The notes below the pieces were generated by a model, which did not search any database, was not told the origin of the DNA, and worked only from the letters and a program-made list of their open reading frames with translations. The translations under genes and the position numbers were made by a program. From NCBI RefSeq assembly GCF_964340395.1, contig NC_135558.1, positions 9,592,501 through 9,656,500 on the forward strand: a stretch of DNA of 64,000 nucleotides, in the 5' to 3' direction. Shown here one piece after another: positions 35,310 to 50,316 of this stretch (the stretch's first letter is position 1; each line of letters begins with the position of its first letter). This DNA is from Glandiceps talaboti. Its lineage: Eukaryota; Hemichordata; Enteropneusta; Spengelidae.

Positions 35310-38300
35310 TATAAACCCAGGGACATCTCACTGTCTTACCATGTCAAGCTATTTAAACTAATGTTGTTTTTGGGTAGCATCAGATGGTAAAACCATGACG
35401 ATTACATCTACATGTAATTCTCTTAATTGATACGTACATCTACATCAGGTAGACACAATTCATCCATCTTGTTTTACCCATTGCTTATAAAATTATGTTA
35501 ATCATGTTATGTCAAATTTCAATGGTAAAGAATGCCCTTAAAGGCTTATAGTTTTATATATGGTGTACACATCTGTGTCATGGTACAGTCACATACATGT
35601 ATGTAGATTATAAATCCTCATTTACAAGATACAAATGTAGAGGTAATGTGGCCACAAACACTTTTCAGTTGCAATGATATGCTATCTTCCAGGGTTTCCC
35701 AGGTATTTTCCTTGGGTTTCCCACAAAAACTATCATTGAAAGATAATGGAAAATTAACGTACAGAAATCTGTAAAGGTTTAGAGCCCCTAAACCCTCTGG
35801 TGTTGAAAACCTAAAGCTAAAACACTAATGGCACATGTATACAGGTGTTCAGATGTTCTCTAACAAAAAACAAAAATTGTGGGTTTTTTTTGCAAAAATG
35901 ATAAAAATTAGTGTTTCTTGTGAGTCCCCCAATACATTGTACTATAGAAAGAGATGAGGGGAAAACTCAATTTTGGTGCATCACAAGAATTGCTACATGT
36001 GTCAGTAGTGCATCAGATTGTCTTTTTAACGGAAACCACAAGTTGTAGGTGTTCGTTGTATTGTATTCACTTAAATTATTTCTGTATGTTATTTTTGTAT
36101 GCTTTACCATGCTTGCTATGGCATGTTGTTATGCAATAAACATTGAGTGTTAATTGGATTAATAAGGACGATGTAAAAGTCAGTGGTGTGATTTAAGGAG
36201 GATATCTAACTTTTTAATATCACGATGGTATTAAAAATGAACATAGTCATTATACAAGTGCGAAATTACATAATGTAATATAAAATATTTAATCTTATAT
36301 ATTATAATATTTAATATTTAATAACAAATTTTGGGCCGGCAGTGAAAAGCTAGGTGGGGTCAGGTAACCGACACCGAACAATTATTTGTGTTATGTGTAA
36401 AATTATAAAAAATGTTGCCTTTCTTTAATTATCATGGAACCTGTGCGTGTGTATCTCTCACCTGACTCACCTGCATAAGGTTTATATCTAGAAAATCTAA
36501 ATGTTACAAAACATGAATTTCCCCTGTGATTACCATCATTATCATTATGTGAGAAAATAAATCTTATTTCCTGTCAGTTCCTTCACTTTAAGGGATTCAC
36601 AGTTTTATTGTTATGAAATCCCAAGCTGATATATCAGTTTCTACAATCAAATTAGTTCACGACTCCCTAAGTTACTCGATATTATCATTCATTATTTTTT
36701 GGCATGTAGAGTACTCTTTCTGACTCTTGATGGCAGTATTCAGGCAAGGAAAGATGGGTCGCTGTAACGCAAGTGGTTTCAGGTTGCATTTTATGTCTTA
36801 TATTTTTACAAAATGATAAGTGACCGTAAGTGTTTGTCTATTAAATTATATTATGTTGTTGTTTGATATATAAACAGCCGTTACTTAACATTATTTTATT
36901 TATTTATACAGCTGGCCATACCTCTTCAAGAAAAGTTCAAATTGTATGATTCATATTTTTTCTCCTTCAAAACATCAATGTAGATTCAGTTTCTCTCTAA
37001 AAGTGGGCACTCAAGTAAATAATGTGGTTCAGATTTTAGTCAGTATTTGAGTACTTGAAAACAACATTATTTTCCTTGCATCTATACAACATACCTTGAT
37101 TGGCTCTGTCCGATGCGCGATGCATGTATAATGTATTTGTATAAATTTTCATTAGAGCGCCCTCTACAGGTATGTTTCATTTTCAGAAGGTATGATGTAT
37201 GATTATAATTTTTATGGTGCTCAAGTATTGTTCAATGACTCCATTTCTTTAGGAGACCCACTTTCATCGTTCTATTTCTGATTATCAGCTTTTCATGTGT
37301 ACCTCCTCTCTCAGAGTGCCTTATATTTTACATGCATATACATAGGGTTGACTTCATGTAGATTTTTTCATCATTGACACGACTATTTCAGCAGCTTTAA
37401 CAGTTTTCCATCTAAAGATGGCCCTTTTCAAAAATGTATTTTTGGTGAGGAAAGTGTTATTTATTCACACAATTTATATATGCAATACATTTGGTTAAGA
37501 AAAGAATCTGTCTTGTACACTGATAGTAAATGTGTTGCTTGTTCTGTACTTTTCTTGAAGTTGTAGTCTGCCTTAGTATAGTGCCCTCAGTGTCATACTG
37601 TATACATTTCACTTCAAAAGAAATGGGATCAATAACTTGACTTTGGTGGCGCTACACTTTTGATAGAGTTTAGAGTATTATTTCTCCCCCTTGGCACATC
37701 CAGAGCGAAATAAATAAAAATAAATAAAAAATAAAGAAGAAGCTATCGATGATAACCTGTCAAATGTATGACACCTACTAAATTAACAGATTTGAAAATA
37801 ACCATAACACGTTTGATAAGACTTTAGAGTATTGTTTTACCTTGGGACATCCAGAAGCAACAGAACACAAAAAATACCAACATAACTTACAGCTACACAT
37901 GTATCCATCTTGGTGGAAAATCAAGTGGTGTGTGACTCTTACATACATGTAGTAATAAGCTCATTATCATATCAGTGGTACGGCTCATTAAATAGGTGAG
38001 ATTAAGACGTGCGTGAAGATTAGAAAATCTCTTCCAAGTGCTTAACTTATAAGAAGACATTGAATGTTGAGAAAATGTGAATTTGTAAAATAATTTTTTT
38101 AATGAAAGATTAAAAGCAGTTTTCAAGTTTTGATTACAATGCAAAAAAGTAAAATCTTGAGTGATGAGACTAATCATACCAATTCTATAGCAATTTTTAA
38201 TTCACATTTTATTGTTTAATTTTCTCAAAATTTCCTTTTTATTTCCTGTAATGTACACTATGTGGATAATAAAATTCATTCATTTAAATTTTAATAAAGG

Positions 38301-40560
38301 TTGACTGTTGTTCAGTTTGACTCTACCGAACAGCTCTGGTTTTCCCCAGGTACTCCAGTTTTCTTTTGCACTAACACCGAACCCATGACGGATAGCCCTC
38401 ACTGGACTTCTTGGGAGATAGGTGTTTATATACTTAATGAACTATCTAGTGTAAATAAAAGATTATTTTTATTATTATTTAATCGTAAACTGCAGAGAGC
38501 CCAGAATTTATCATCATTTGCACCTGACTTCACAGGTTTGCATAGATGCACATATAAGGATAATAGCAACTGACAACTTGTGAAAGGTTCAATGATTTTT
38601 CCAGGCAATTGAAATGATAAAAATACTTATGATTAAGAAAATATGATTTTAAGAAAGTATCAATATATAGAATGACGCACAAAGCAATCAAAACACTAAG
38701 ATGGAGCTTAAATGTAATTGTGTTGTAACATTTACTTGGCACAATGAGCATTGAGGAATATAAAGGTAAAATATGAAAAAATATCTGAATTACTTCATGT
38801 CTGTGCTAAATTTCCGGCAATCTTTAGAATCCTTCCATGACTGCCTTCCGGTAATATCGGAATACTGGCAAGGTTTCTTTCTGATGGAATAAATTACTTG
38901 AAACTAATCATTGCGTTGTCAGTCAAAATTTGCACAAAAAGGTTTCCTAGAAAGAAAGTATTCCACTTTGCAGTTTCTCATTCAAAGCGACAGTCTGTAT
39001 TGATGTCTGACGGACTTGATGAGTTTCCATTTAAACAGAAACGAATGCCCACAAAGAATTGATTGTAATGGATTTTCTATGTCTGAGGTGTTAAGGGGTC
39101 AGTTTACTACTTCACACGTGATGACACAAACAGCTGTCCTTTCATCCTTTACTGTAATCTAATTGCCCAGAGAATTTCTCAAGCAAAGCCATTATCATAT
39201 TAAGCATCCAGGTACATTGTACAAGTGTTTGTCTTGAATACTGTCAGAGAAAGCTGATGGATTGTTTTACCTGCAGCTAGCTTTACTTTCTAGAAACTAG
39301 GGACTTACTTTAAAGGCATTGGATGAATTCCTTATCTTCAAATTTCCCCAGAAAAACCTTTATCTTTTGCTAGGTAAATCTGAAAAGTAATACAGTAGAG
39401 AGAAAAAAATGATATTTTCAAATCGGTCTCAAAACATTTCAATTTAAAATAAAAGATGGTACGGACTGAATGCATATTTGTTATAGTAAGTCTCTGCCCT
39501 GTGTCACACAAAAAACGCATAATTAATATATATTTTACACTGTGATGAAAGTAGTATGACATGAAAAAAGAAAAGATTTGAAGAAGGCTTTTTCATAATA
39601 TTTTTAGTCGTAATATAAATAGTATACATTGATCTGAACCTGTCCAGTAAAAAGAATTTTTAAAAAAATATGATGTTTTATTTGCTGAAGAAAACAGAAA
39701 GAAAATATTTCTTATTTCTGAGGGATTGAAAATTAGGATCGTTCATCCTCCACTACTTTTTATTTTCTTGTTTTTCAAATCTATTTTTTAAATGTTACAT
39801 AGCATGTTTCTTTTGCAAGTAAACTAACATATTTAAATAGAAGTAAAATACAGAATAAGATATTGCTTTACAACGATGAGGTTCATTAACGTTGAATTTG
39901 TGGCACTTTTGAAATTTAGCAATTAAATTCAAATTTCTCAAAATGAGGTCAAGAAGTTTGTTCTGGGTTGTTGCATTTACAAACTCATATATATTTATGC
40001 GAAGATGTCTCACTCAGAATTTGCTGAGCTACCTCAGTAGACACAATCCAAAATCAATATATATTCAAAGTTCAAATGAAACTACGTAAATGTGTGTGTG
40101 TAAATACATTTGTATACACTACATTTTGTAGAAACTATTTATATGACCATAAATAATGGCTTTAATGGCAATCAGCTCTACTCGACTTGTTTGTTTATTT
40201 GCCTAGAGAGACATTTCTCTCTTATCAGTTTTCTGGTTCAATGAATATTTACTACCTTTGGGCAGTTATGAAAACAAATTTTAACTTCTTCCATGCTTTG
40301 TCAATACTGTGTGGCAATTACTGTCATTTTGAGTTAGTGTGTAAAAAATTGAATGTTTAGAAGAAACTGTTCTGAAACTGATGAAGAGATGTGCAATGTG
40401 TGCATTGAAGAAGTAGTTAAATGTGAAATTTGAATTTTAAAAAGTCGTATAACCTGTTTTGTAAAAAAAATATCCCAGCTAGGTGGTTACCATTTTGATT
40501 ATCAATCAGTCTACGTGTATTTCAAGCATAAAATTTGGAATGAATCATATACTTATGTGA
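35310..40560. other. Intergenic; no gene supported
   Basis: A decayed two-copy repeat with 'tttagagtatt...ttggcacatccaga' lies at 37640-37700 and 37810-37860. Open frames such as 38301-38573 lack homology and splice support. Confidence 0.35.
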
Positions 40561-40563
40561 TGC

Positions 40564-40577
40564 GTCACCATGGCAAC
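40564..40577 (+). promoter_or_regulatory. X-box-like (RFX) site
   Basis: GTCACCATGGCAAC, a full match to the RFX consensus GTNRCC..RGYAAC, about 640 bp before the ATG at 41215. Weaker relatives are at about 40605-40618 and 40738-40752. Confidence 0.45.
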
Positions 40578-41214
40578 TTGAATAACATCTTGCAGCTGTA
40601 AATTATCACCATGGTAATACAAGTGAAGTATTGATGTTCATGAATATTTATGACATATTGATCTTTAATCTCATATGGTAATGCTACCATGTGGGAGATC
40701 GGTATCTATCGTCTATCCTAACCCTTATCTTGGATATCGTTTCCACATCACATGGTAACTGTTGTAATTTTCTTGCGAGTCAAACTTTCAAGATCTTGTG
40801 GATTGCTTCCTGTATACGTGGATCCATCGTGCGAGTGGACTTTGCAACGTTTCATCATCATTGCATAGTAGTGTAGCTTCTGAGGAGTTACCCTGGGATT
40901 ACTACATGTGTTACCATGATCAAAGAATGTGTCCTGCTTTAAGTAACGCTGCCCAGATGGGGTCTTATAGTTGCTATTTCAATTGCATCTGTTGAAGGGC
41001 TGGGTGTACATTTACTGTGCATTAGATGTGATAGATATTGGAATGTGATGAGGATCATTGCATCTAGCCACAACGTTAGAATTTGTGTATATACCACTTT
41101 CAAAGGCAATGACGGTAATGGTGGTATTGATTACGTTTACAATGCCAAGTGGAATGTTGGACTATTGTTTGTGTGATATGTTCTGAACTTTTGATCGGGC
41201 ACAATTACAGCAAG

Positions 41215-41282
41215 ATGGGTAAACCTAAAAAACGAGTCAGTACAGCAGATGATTATGCATTTCGTAAGACATCGGTTGTGCC
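41215..41282 (+). CDS. Putative first coding exon A (alternative start)
   Basis: ATG in an excellent Kozak context (AAGATGG), reading MGKPKKRVSTADDYAFRKTS and three more residues (VVP), then a perfect donor GTAAGT at 41283, phase 2. The Lys/Arg-rich start (KPKKR) could be a nuclear or membrane-binding basic patch. No downstream coding exon is seen in the window, so the partner would be more than 22 kb away. I do not recognise the family. Upstream sequence (40560-41214) is less AT-rich and could be 5' UTR and promoter. Confidence 0.5.
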
Positions 41283-41288
41283 GTAAGT

Positions 41289-44200
41289 ATCTCTTTAGCT
41301 GAAATCTAACATTCTAATAGTGCTCCCATATTACAGTGTAAAGATGTACTGAAACTATATCTTTCTTATGATGGACACTGATTGTGTATCTCCATTGACA
41401 AAGTCTTCACAAATCTGTTTTCATATATCGTAAACAGTCATTTATAATTTCAACATGAAAGTGCTGATTTTCAGAATGAAATTTCTAACATTAGTTTTTG
41501 GAAGGTTGCAAGACGATGATGTGTTATTTGATGAATCACATATGCTACTCTCTCTCACACACACATAGTGTTGCTACTGAATGTTAACTATGAGTAATAT
41601 TTTGTCAGCATGTTGTCACCATTATTCTCTCAGCCCATTAAAGTATCACATTACCCTGGCGTTGTAGAACAGCCATAAAATAAGCCTGACTAAGATTAGA
41701 ATAGAATCTTTATTGCATCTGTTAAGAAAACTACATTTCTTTATTGGATTTTTCTGCAATAAATGTTTGGTGCTAAAATAAACGAGTAACTAAGGCATAA
41801 ACAAGAAAGTTTAACATCCAGGGATACCACATTTTGTAAATGTGATGAATATTTCGACAAAAACCTTACGCCTTCAGAAATATATATTTTTTATCTTTTT
41901 TCTTCCAGATGTTTCATAGCCTCTAGATTATTAATCCATATGGATTTTTGTTCTTGTATTTAAGTGTCTCGCATGTATTTTTCAGAAAAGCATAAGAGGT
42001 TTTAGCTCCTAATGGAATATGCAATATACAGAGTATGTAACTTTAATACAGTGTACAGTAAAAAGAATTCCGTTCTGCTGTTTTGCATACAGCTGACCTT
42101 TATTTGATCATATTCCACACATGTACCAATGATTCTTCAAAATTTTAGCCGTAATTCTAATCTCTCCTTCTGACTTTTTAAAGCTGCACTAAATTTGATA
42201 TTTTTTCAAACACACATCCAAAGATAGATTAATAAACATGTAAAATCTTTCTTATTGTACAACAACAAACTTTTTACATATCATTTAGCTTTTTGTAATG
42301 TATTGAGTTTACAAACACACACTTGGTCTATGTTGTTTCACATTGATTTTTCAAGTAGGACGCCATGATAAAATTGCTTTGTAAATTAAAAATAGATGTC
42401 CTATCCTCATCCATATGGCCACTTTAGAACACCAATAATTAGACATGGTATATAGTAATAGGTATTAACTGGGGGCGCTGGATTTTGGGTGCAGAACACA
42501 AAAATCAATTTGATTAGATATATTGCACCATACTAGGTGTACTGCTACATGAATATTTTTACCCACACGTGATTTAATACATTATTGTTCTGGGTGTATA
42601 ATATTATGAGTTAGGCATTATATCTAACAAAACAGATTCAAATAAATGGTTCAGTTGCAGCTCGTGCAGGTTTACAGCGGCACAAGCTGAGTTTATAAGG
42701 TATTTTTACTGGTAAATAAAATCACGTTCCAGTATTGTGAGTATAATGTTAATGTTGATACATTGCATCTATAACATTATGATTGTCTACTGACATTGTT
42801 AGAACAGTTTATTCCATGGTAGGGATCTCCTGAACATTTTTTGATGCGTAACGTATGATAAATTCCGACATCGGATTGTTTATGACTTTTATCTTAATAC
42901 CAGGTTTGGGTTCAGTCAATTGCAAGTGATGATAACCTTTGCTTCAGTAAGTACAATACTGAGCATACCTATTAAAATATGTAGCAAAAACTACACCCAA
43001 AGGTGTATTTAAACTTGAAGCTCGTACCCCAATAACATATCTCTTCATATTCAATTTACAAAGTCATTAATATTATAATAGTATATCATATTTTGAGATA
43101 TCATTTTGTTGCTTCCAAGTTCATTACCACAAACCCATTGAGGCTTTCATTTGAAAGGGATGTTTGCAATAGTGGAATTGTTTCATCATATTATATATTA
43201 TATGTGCTGTACAGTTATTTTATGGACATTGAAATGCACAATATATGCAAATTAACCTATCATGTGATGAACGAAAAATATTTTTTTACAAGGTCAACTT
43301 ATCTTATCCGATTGTATTCAACATTTTCATAAATTTTGAACCCATTAAAGTTAGCAGTAAGAAATAACAATAATAAAATTAGTAGATTTTGTATTTTAAA
43401 AGGCCAATAGTTCAATCTTTGGTCCTGTCAAATGTTTTACTAATACATTTGTAAATGGAGTTATAAGGAATAGACATAATTATTCTTTTTGTTTCTGACA
43501 AACTTCATATCTCCGCCATGCAACTGTATTAAATTGTAATCCCAATCTGATTTCCACCTTTAAAGGCCAATGATTCAGTGCCGTAATATATCACTTCAGC
43601 CATAAGGATTACATTGGATTATTCTTTTGTTCTGGACCACTTTTTTCTGTAGCTTTGTCAGACAACTGTTGTTCACACCTAAAACCTAATCAGAGATATA
43701 CCTTTAAGCAAAAAAAAGAGAATTTGGTAATATGAACGCTGTTAAACCCTGCAGGTATTTGAACAGTGTGACTACATACCCACTCTGATTACACAGTATC
43801 AGCAAATTGTAAGAACATCATTAATATTCCATATTAGTTCCAGCAAGGCATATTCATTTTTTATATTATTTGGTTACGACGGCTCATAAATCTTAAAGCA
43901 TGACTATAAATGTTGAAATTTCATATATAGTAGTTTCTTGGCACACAATTTGAAGAAATAGACAGCTGAGCAAGTCCATAATCAGCTTCAGTCCGAGTTA
44001 ATCAATATATACAATGTATTGGATATCGTGACAGTTATGAAAAAAATAATGATGAGATTAATTTTGTAATTCTATCTTTAGTTTATATCAAAATGTGATT
44101 AGAAAGTCTTATTGCTTTGCGTAATGGAATTTCTAATTAAAGAACTAGTTATTGTCTAGTTGTAACTTCATCTTCAGTTTTGGAGGGAGTGTGTATTAGT

Positions 44201-47200
44201 TGTTGAAATGTATGAGAATTTAACATATTTGGTTTTTGCAAAAAGTGTAAAATCAGAACTTTGAAAAGTAGGAAGATTATGAAAATATCTTAAATTAATG
44301 ACTAGTGTCATGCATGCACGTACGCACCAGTTGGATTTTTCAAGAAGTTTGATTCGAATACAAAAAGCAAGAAGAATTTTGCAGCTTTCATGCTGAGATG
44401 ATTTACCTTGTTATTTCAAATTTGTACATCACACATCTCACTGTAGGGTGCCAGGTTTTCTGTACACGCGGGAGATTACACACAAATGGAAATTTTTCTC
44501 ATATTTGACTATACCCTAGATTTGTGTGAAGGAATTACCGTATGAGTTTCATTGATGAAACATCTCATTTATTGAATTTATTCTACCTTATAGTCAGTAA
44601 AAAACATTTTAACTACATAATTATGTTTTTATAAAAAGATAACATATTTTATTTCAAATGTCGTGCTATATTGACTATGGAGAAAGAATAAATTGTTCAA
44701 AATTATTATCAAAGTGATGAATTTGACTGCAGTCCATGTGACCATACTGATGGGTAGTGAATGAGTAACAGTAACCATAAACTAATCTGTATGACAATGT
44801 TTATGTGAATGTCAAGTTGGAAGACATGAAGTGCACTTCTATCCTAGTTACCAAATTTGAGTGTTTCTCTAATTGCATGAAATGTACTGCCATTTTCTAT
44901 TTAGACTACTTCCTATAGTGAAAAACTAAATCTTTCGAAATGGTTTCAGAGTGAACATTTGCAGTATAGATAAATTATTGATATGTGTGATTTATGCGTA
45001 AGATTGAATTGATCAGAAGTAACCCCATTTCATGTAATATATTTCACAAATCATGATATAAAGATTGCTCTTATTCTGAATATTTGATAAAATCATAAAC
45101 CCGTAACGATGTATTGTTGGGAATATTGATGTAGATTTGAATAATTTACTGCATTCATTGATCTGTGCATCAGATAGTCTGTATGATAATCTATAGTTTA
45201 TATAGATTATGCTCAAGGAATCCATAATGAACAAAATCAGAATCGATTCCACAACATGAATGGCTTTTGTTCCTATTTTTATAAAGTGTAGCATGTGCAG
45301 TTACTTATTGTTTTCTGTGTGGTTGGGTCAAGCAGAGCCAGTGAATGCTGAAAAATGAAAACGGTAGTATAATTTCATGTGTAACTGTTTCAACAAGCAA
45401 AAAAACAAACTCAACCTAGAGCCATTTTGGTATGTTGCCATTTAAATCTCTAAAGAGGCAATTGATTAGAGCTACTGTAACACTAATTGTCTCATCATCA
45501 GACTCATACAACTGCTACACCTCTTTGTGAAAACAACAGAAAATGTTCCCTTAAGAGGTACACTACTTAAGGAAATAAAGACACAAGTCATTAATTTTGT
45601 AAAATATGGATCATGGAGAGTTATTTCCTAATTTCATAATCACTTGTATTTACACGATTACTGAGAAAAATCAAGTTGAATTTTTCCTCCTTCATTGTTC
45701 AGGTTGGCTTCTTGCCTTAACATGCAATTTCTCATGGTAGTCAGGAGATGTGCATATGGAATAGCCAAACACAGATATTCATGACTCCTATTTATAAAGT
45801 GCTTTTTACCTTCAAATAAACCAAATTGCAAGCATATTGAGCCTGAAGTCTAAATAATTCATTATGATCCTATTTTAATAAACAACAAGGATATATTACC
45901 CTTTGTTTATATTTGTTTGTAAGTTGTTGATAAACAATTTTCATTTTATATACTGGTTTCAAAAATAAGTGCTTGAAAGAAAATAAAGATCAGGAGTTGC
46001 CCGTTTCAAAATAGAAATTGAAATGATATCAAAATTAAGGTAAGTTAGAATCAATATGAAGGAATAATCTCATTTAAGTGTGGAGAGATATGATCAATTT
46101 CTAGGAATTTGGTCCCGTGGGCATATTCTACCTTAAGAGAAGTTACAGATTTGACAAAATGTCCTTTGTGTGGATGTTATGTCCTTCAAATGGGAATGGA
46201 AATTTTACCTTTTTAAAACCAAGTGAACCGTGATCCAAATCAGATACGATGCATTACAAAATAGATTAAAAAAACATTCCCTGTGAAACATATATGTACC
46301 TGCCGTTCCTGTATGAAACCCCAGAGCACTCTTTGGAAATTGCTTTCTTGAAAATGATCAAAAAAATTGTTGGAAATTTCACTTCAAAAAATGAGATATT
46401 ATATCCAATATGGAAACAAGGATATTACTTCATATCATGGAATACAATTCTGAGGGCTTCTCAGCCATGTTCAATTTAAGGCTGGAGTGAACAAATTATA
46501 CAAATAACATTTATAGTGTTCATGTACATGTAGTTGTAGCCTGAAGTTGTACTTTGATTAATCATGTATTAAACAACAAAACCCACACCCGTTCTCAGTC
46601 AAAATCAAGAAAATAATCATGGGTCACAGTGTCAATTTTTAAAACAGAGATTAAAATGATATATTATGGCATTTTAGAATCTTATATGTACCAACTCTTG
46701 AAAATGACAGATTGTCAATTTCCTTGAAAACAAAATAGTGAGTTCAAAATTGTCATAATTATTTCAAAATAACCACAAACACACCTTTATACAAATGTAT
46801 GCCAAAGGTTTGAAAGATTTGAATAACTTTGAATTTCAGAGAAATTGCAATGAAGTCCCAAAGGCATGTTTTACATGCAACTTTACGTTAATAATGTAAT
46901 GTTGCAATGCAATCGTTATTGATGATTGTTTTCTGTACTCAGCAATGTACACATATACAGTTAATGGCTTCTAAAAGCAAGAATATAGACAATGAAATTT
47001 ACCTTGTTTATCTATTGAAATCACCTTCAAAATTGTATAAATAATGATTGTATATCATGTAATAATAACATAACGTATTGATAACATAATGTAAAATCAC
47101 ATATTGCCACAGGATATCAATTTCAAAATCTGACAAAATTATGCATTACAAGGAAATATGTCTGAAATTTCCATTACAGATTCATGATGGTTTCAGGCTC

Positions 47201-47400
47201 TGAGTTGAGTGTCCTGTTATTTTGTTAAATTATCAGCTGTATTGATCTCGTCAATTTCTGAGAGCCGTGATAACGATGTGCTAGGCAATGCAACGAGTTT
47301 TATCCATTATAGTTATTGATTGGTTAGCTCTCAATCTTTCAAGTACATGTACAGATGGCAATGCACCGTTTTGCTTACATAGAACTTATAAAGCTTGCAG
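41289..47400. other. Presumed intron; nothing recognised
   Basis: AT-rich sequence without supported exons, mobile elements or arrays. Open frames at 43093-43332 and 45013-45294 look like chance. Confidence 0.35.
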
Positions 47401-47409
47401 AGAGGAAGG

Positions 47410-48130
47410 AAAGAATTCGGAAAATGAACTCTCCAATCAATTTTAGTGGGGAACTATAGTAGGACCTAGTATACATTGTATGATTGTTTTGCGAAAAGTC
47501 TTACATGCTTAGAATAGAAAGGGGGAAATCTATAAGTTGCAGATAATTATAATTAATTCAATCAATTCTTTGTTGACAATGTAGGCTTGAAAATTATGAC
47601 TGTACATTTGTATATGTACTGCCAAGGTGTTGCAAAGTGCAATGGTTAATAACCAACTTGATGAAGAAAGCCTTAATTTATGGAAAATTCAATCAATTTT
47701 GATGGGAAAGCTTATCTCATAAAATCGGTGTTAGATTGCAGTGCTAGCGATCAGTCAATTTTGTCTGGGTATTTAGGCTTCTATTTAAAATGGCTGTTTT
47801 GCCAAAATCTTATAATGCTGGCTATTAAACAGGATAATGCAGTCTGTAAAATTAACATATAGTTCTAAAATTCAATCAATTTGGGGAGAAATGTAAAGAT
47901 TATGAAATGACCGTATTGCTGTCAGGTCTTATATTACAATGACTACCTACAAAAGAAAGTGTAAAATTTAGAGTTGTAAAAAGTAAGTAGGCTTTCAGAG
48001 TGACACATGCTAGGGCTGTACAATACAAAGCAATACATATAGGGAAGGTTTGTACACTTTACATACTTAGTAAATTTGATCGAATTTAATCCTATTTGGT
48101 GGGAAACCAGGCTTGAAAATGACTCAATAT
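47410..48130 (+). repeat. Decayed tandem repeat, about 200 bp units
   Basis: Anchor 'tcaatcaattttgatggg' and variants near 47430, 47690, 47870 and 48090, each followed by 'tgttttgcSaaaatctta' like sequence. Old array. Confidence 0.6.
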
Positions 48131-50143
48131 TATGGTGCTTCTTCATTCTCAGGAAGGGATGAGAACATCTGTACCCCTGCACTGATTAATTGTCGAAGCA
48201 AAATCCGTTTAGTTTTCAATCATTGAGTTGAACCAGGTAAAGAATTTATAATCCACGAAGGTATTTGGATGCCATACTAGATTTAGCAAAGGACTTAGTT
48301 TCTGTAACTCTACGTAGTTACACCCTAAAAACAGGGTGTCAAGCTTTAAGGGGTTTAAAGATCTGACATTTGATGTCTTGATCAAATCTTTCCTTTATTA
48401 TTGTATAATGGTGTAGCTTATAAAAGCAAATCAAGTTGCGAGGTCAATCTAAAATGGATAGAATTGCAAAATATGGAATTTTGGGTTATTTTCAAATTCT
48501 GTAATTTTTATAGAGCAGAGATTAAATAAAAGTCTTAACACATTGTTTGCCAAGATCTAATTTGATGACATACATGTATGCCCAACTGCCCTCCTACGAT
48601 AGACAAATTGTCAGTGGTAAATGCACCACTGGTATTTATGCTAATTTGATTATTCATCTATTTATAAATTGCATATTATGAATAAATTAAGCTAAGTCAG
48701 ACTGCTGTAATGTCACCAAGTATGAAAATTTCAGCAAACTCTATATTACGCATGCCACTACACGAAAAGTCCAATTTACCCACATTTACCAAACCTTTAC
48801 CCTACCTGTGACCCACCTAACCACCATCTCTATCCAGACAGTTTTCTCTTGTATTCTAATGTTTGTTTTAAAATAATCACAGAAATTTCACAAAAAAACA
48901 CATAAAACCTACTTTGCCAGTCTATAAAATCAATTACAGTCAGGTCACACTTTGCTTCCATGATTAAATGGCACCCTCTGTGCTCTTAAACTGCAGTATT
49001 GCAAATTTGTTCAGGCAAAAATGTGGCATTTAACCTTTCTGCCACAAGGACCTTAAAGTCGTAATAACGTTTTATAACTAATATTAATAATCATCCAAAC
49101 TAAATTGTTGTACAACAATTTTTGCTCAAATTACTGGGCGGCATCTGTTCAAGGCTCAGCATTTCCTTTTAGAGCTAAAAAGTAGATGCATTAATAATCA
49201 ACCCTACTATAAATGTAAATCATCTTATATCATCTTATAAACAGGTGTATAAATACCAATCACTGTTTAGTAATTTCTGCTGTGACAGAATTCAGGTACG
49301 GCAAAACGATAATGATCATTAATCAATGAATGTTAAGATATATGGTTACCTGGTAATGTTTTAAATTTGTCTCCTGGGAAGACAATTCTCATCAGCTAGC
49401 TTAAATAGCTGGTAGCTATATTGCGTGCATTTTCGGGTTTGAACTTATATAGTCATTCTGTACATTGTATTAATTATCCTCATTTGTGTCTATTAAAATC
49501 AAGATGTCTGGGAAGATTGCAAATCAGGTCTGTTTCTTAGCAACCATTGATATATCACGAAGTCTAAGTACCCAGTAAATGCATTGTTGTGTTGATGACG
49601 TACATGAATGTACTAATTTACGGATGGTTTCATTGATTCTTGTGATAAAGATAATTTGCATCAATCAGTCTTTGAAGAGGAATTGATTATATCAGAGACG
49701 TAATGACAAAATTGTTAAATAACACAGGTTTTCACGCATCACTCTTCACACATCCTTATATCGGGTGTCGCCCCCAAATTCCAGCAGGTAAATTTTCAAA
49801 TACTACATACATGTAACGTATCTACATCTACACAGGATTTCTCTGAGTAAAACCTTTGAATGTTTTTTTTTATTCATAATATGATATATAAATTGAATTT
49901 TAACAAAAATGAAGAAATTTGTTCAAAAAACACAAATTGCGATGTCGGAACAAAGATGTGTATAGAAATTGTAACCACCATCTTGAAATTGTCTGAGAAA
50001 TTACCCAGTATGCATCTGTTGTTGCAGTTTAATGACTCAATATTGTATGCTGTAGTTTTGTGAAGTTCAAAGTTTCCTACATTATTGTGAATATATATAT
50101 TGTATATAATTGATATAACTGGAAGAAAGCCACCTAATGTGTC
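48131..50143. other. Presumed intron or 5' flank of exon B; nothing firm
   Basis: Contains an X-box-like word GTTACCTGGTAAT near 49344 and an open frame at 49703 that is not phase-compatible with the other starts. No other feature is supported. Confidence 0.3.
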
Positions 50144-50316
50144 ATGAGTAATGCGAAGAACATTCGCTTGAGTCTTGACAGCGAAAATGCACGTAGACTG
50201 AGGTCAAGTGGTCTCGCAAGCATTGCACAGACACGTTCTCGCAAATGGCAGATCCCCAATGTTTGTGATAGGCAGATCAACATTGTTCAAGATTCTGCCA
50301 AGCCAACATTTGACTT
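50144..50316 (+). CDS. Putative first coding exon B (alternative start)
   Basis: ATG at 50144 opens 58 codons to TAA at 50318. The first 57 codons plus TT end at a GTAAAG donor (50317), phase 2. The reading starts MSNAKNIRLSLDSENARRLR, includes GLASIAQTRSRKWQIPN and ends AKPTFD. Composition is clearly coding-like against AT-rich flanks, with Ser/Arg-rich segments that resemble kinase sites. If unspliced it is a 58-residue protein. No homologue recognised. The phase agrees with exons at 41215 and 61405. Confidence 0.5.

Noticed and set aside
36754-36782. Short ATG segment (MGRCNASGF) ending AG|GTTGCA in phase 2
   Set aside because: The donor is poor and the segment is nine codons; chance is likely.
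38301-38573. 90-codon frame with LNELSSVNKRLF, vaguely like a LINE tail
   Set aside because: Similarity to non-LTR retrotransposon C-termini is too weak; no CxxC or ED..HF motif.
49703-49789. ATG exon-like segment ending CCAGCAG|GTAAAT
   Set aside because: Phase 1, unlike the other three candidate first exons; the frame simply runs to a stop 12 codons later.
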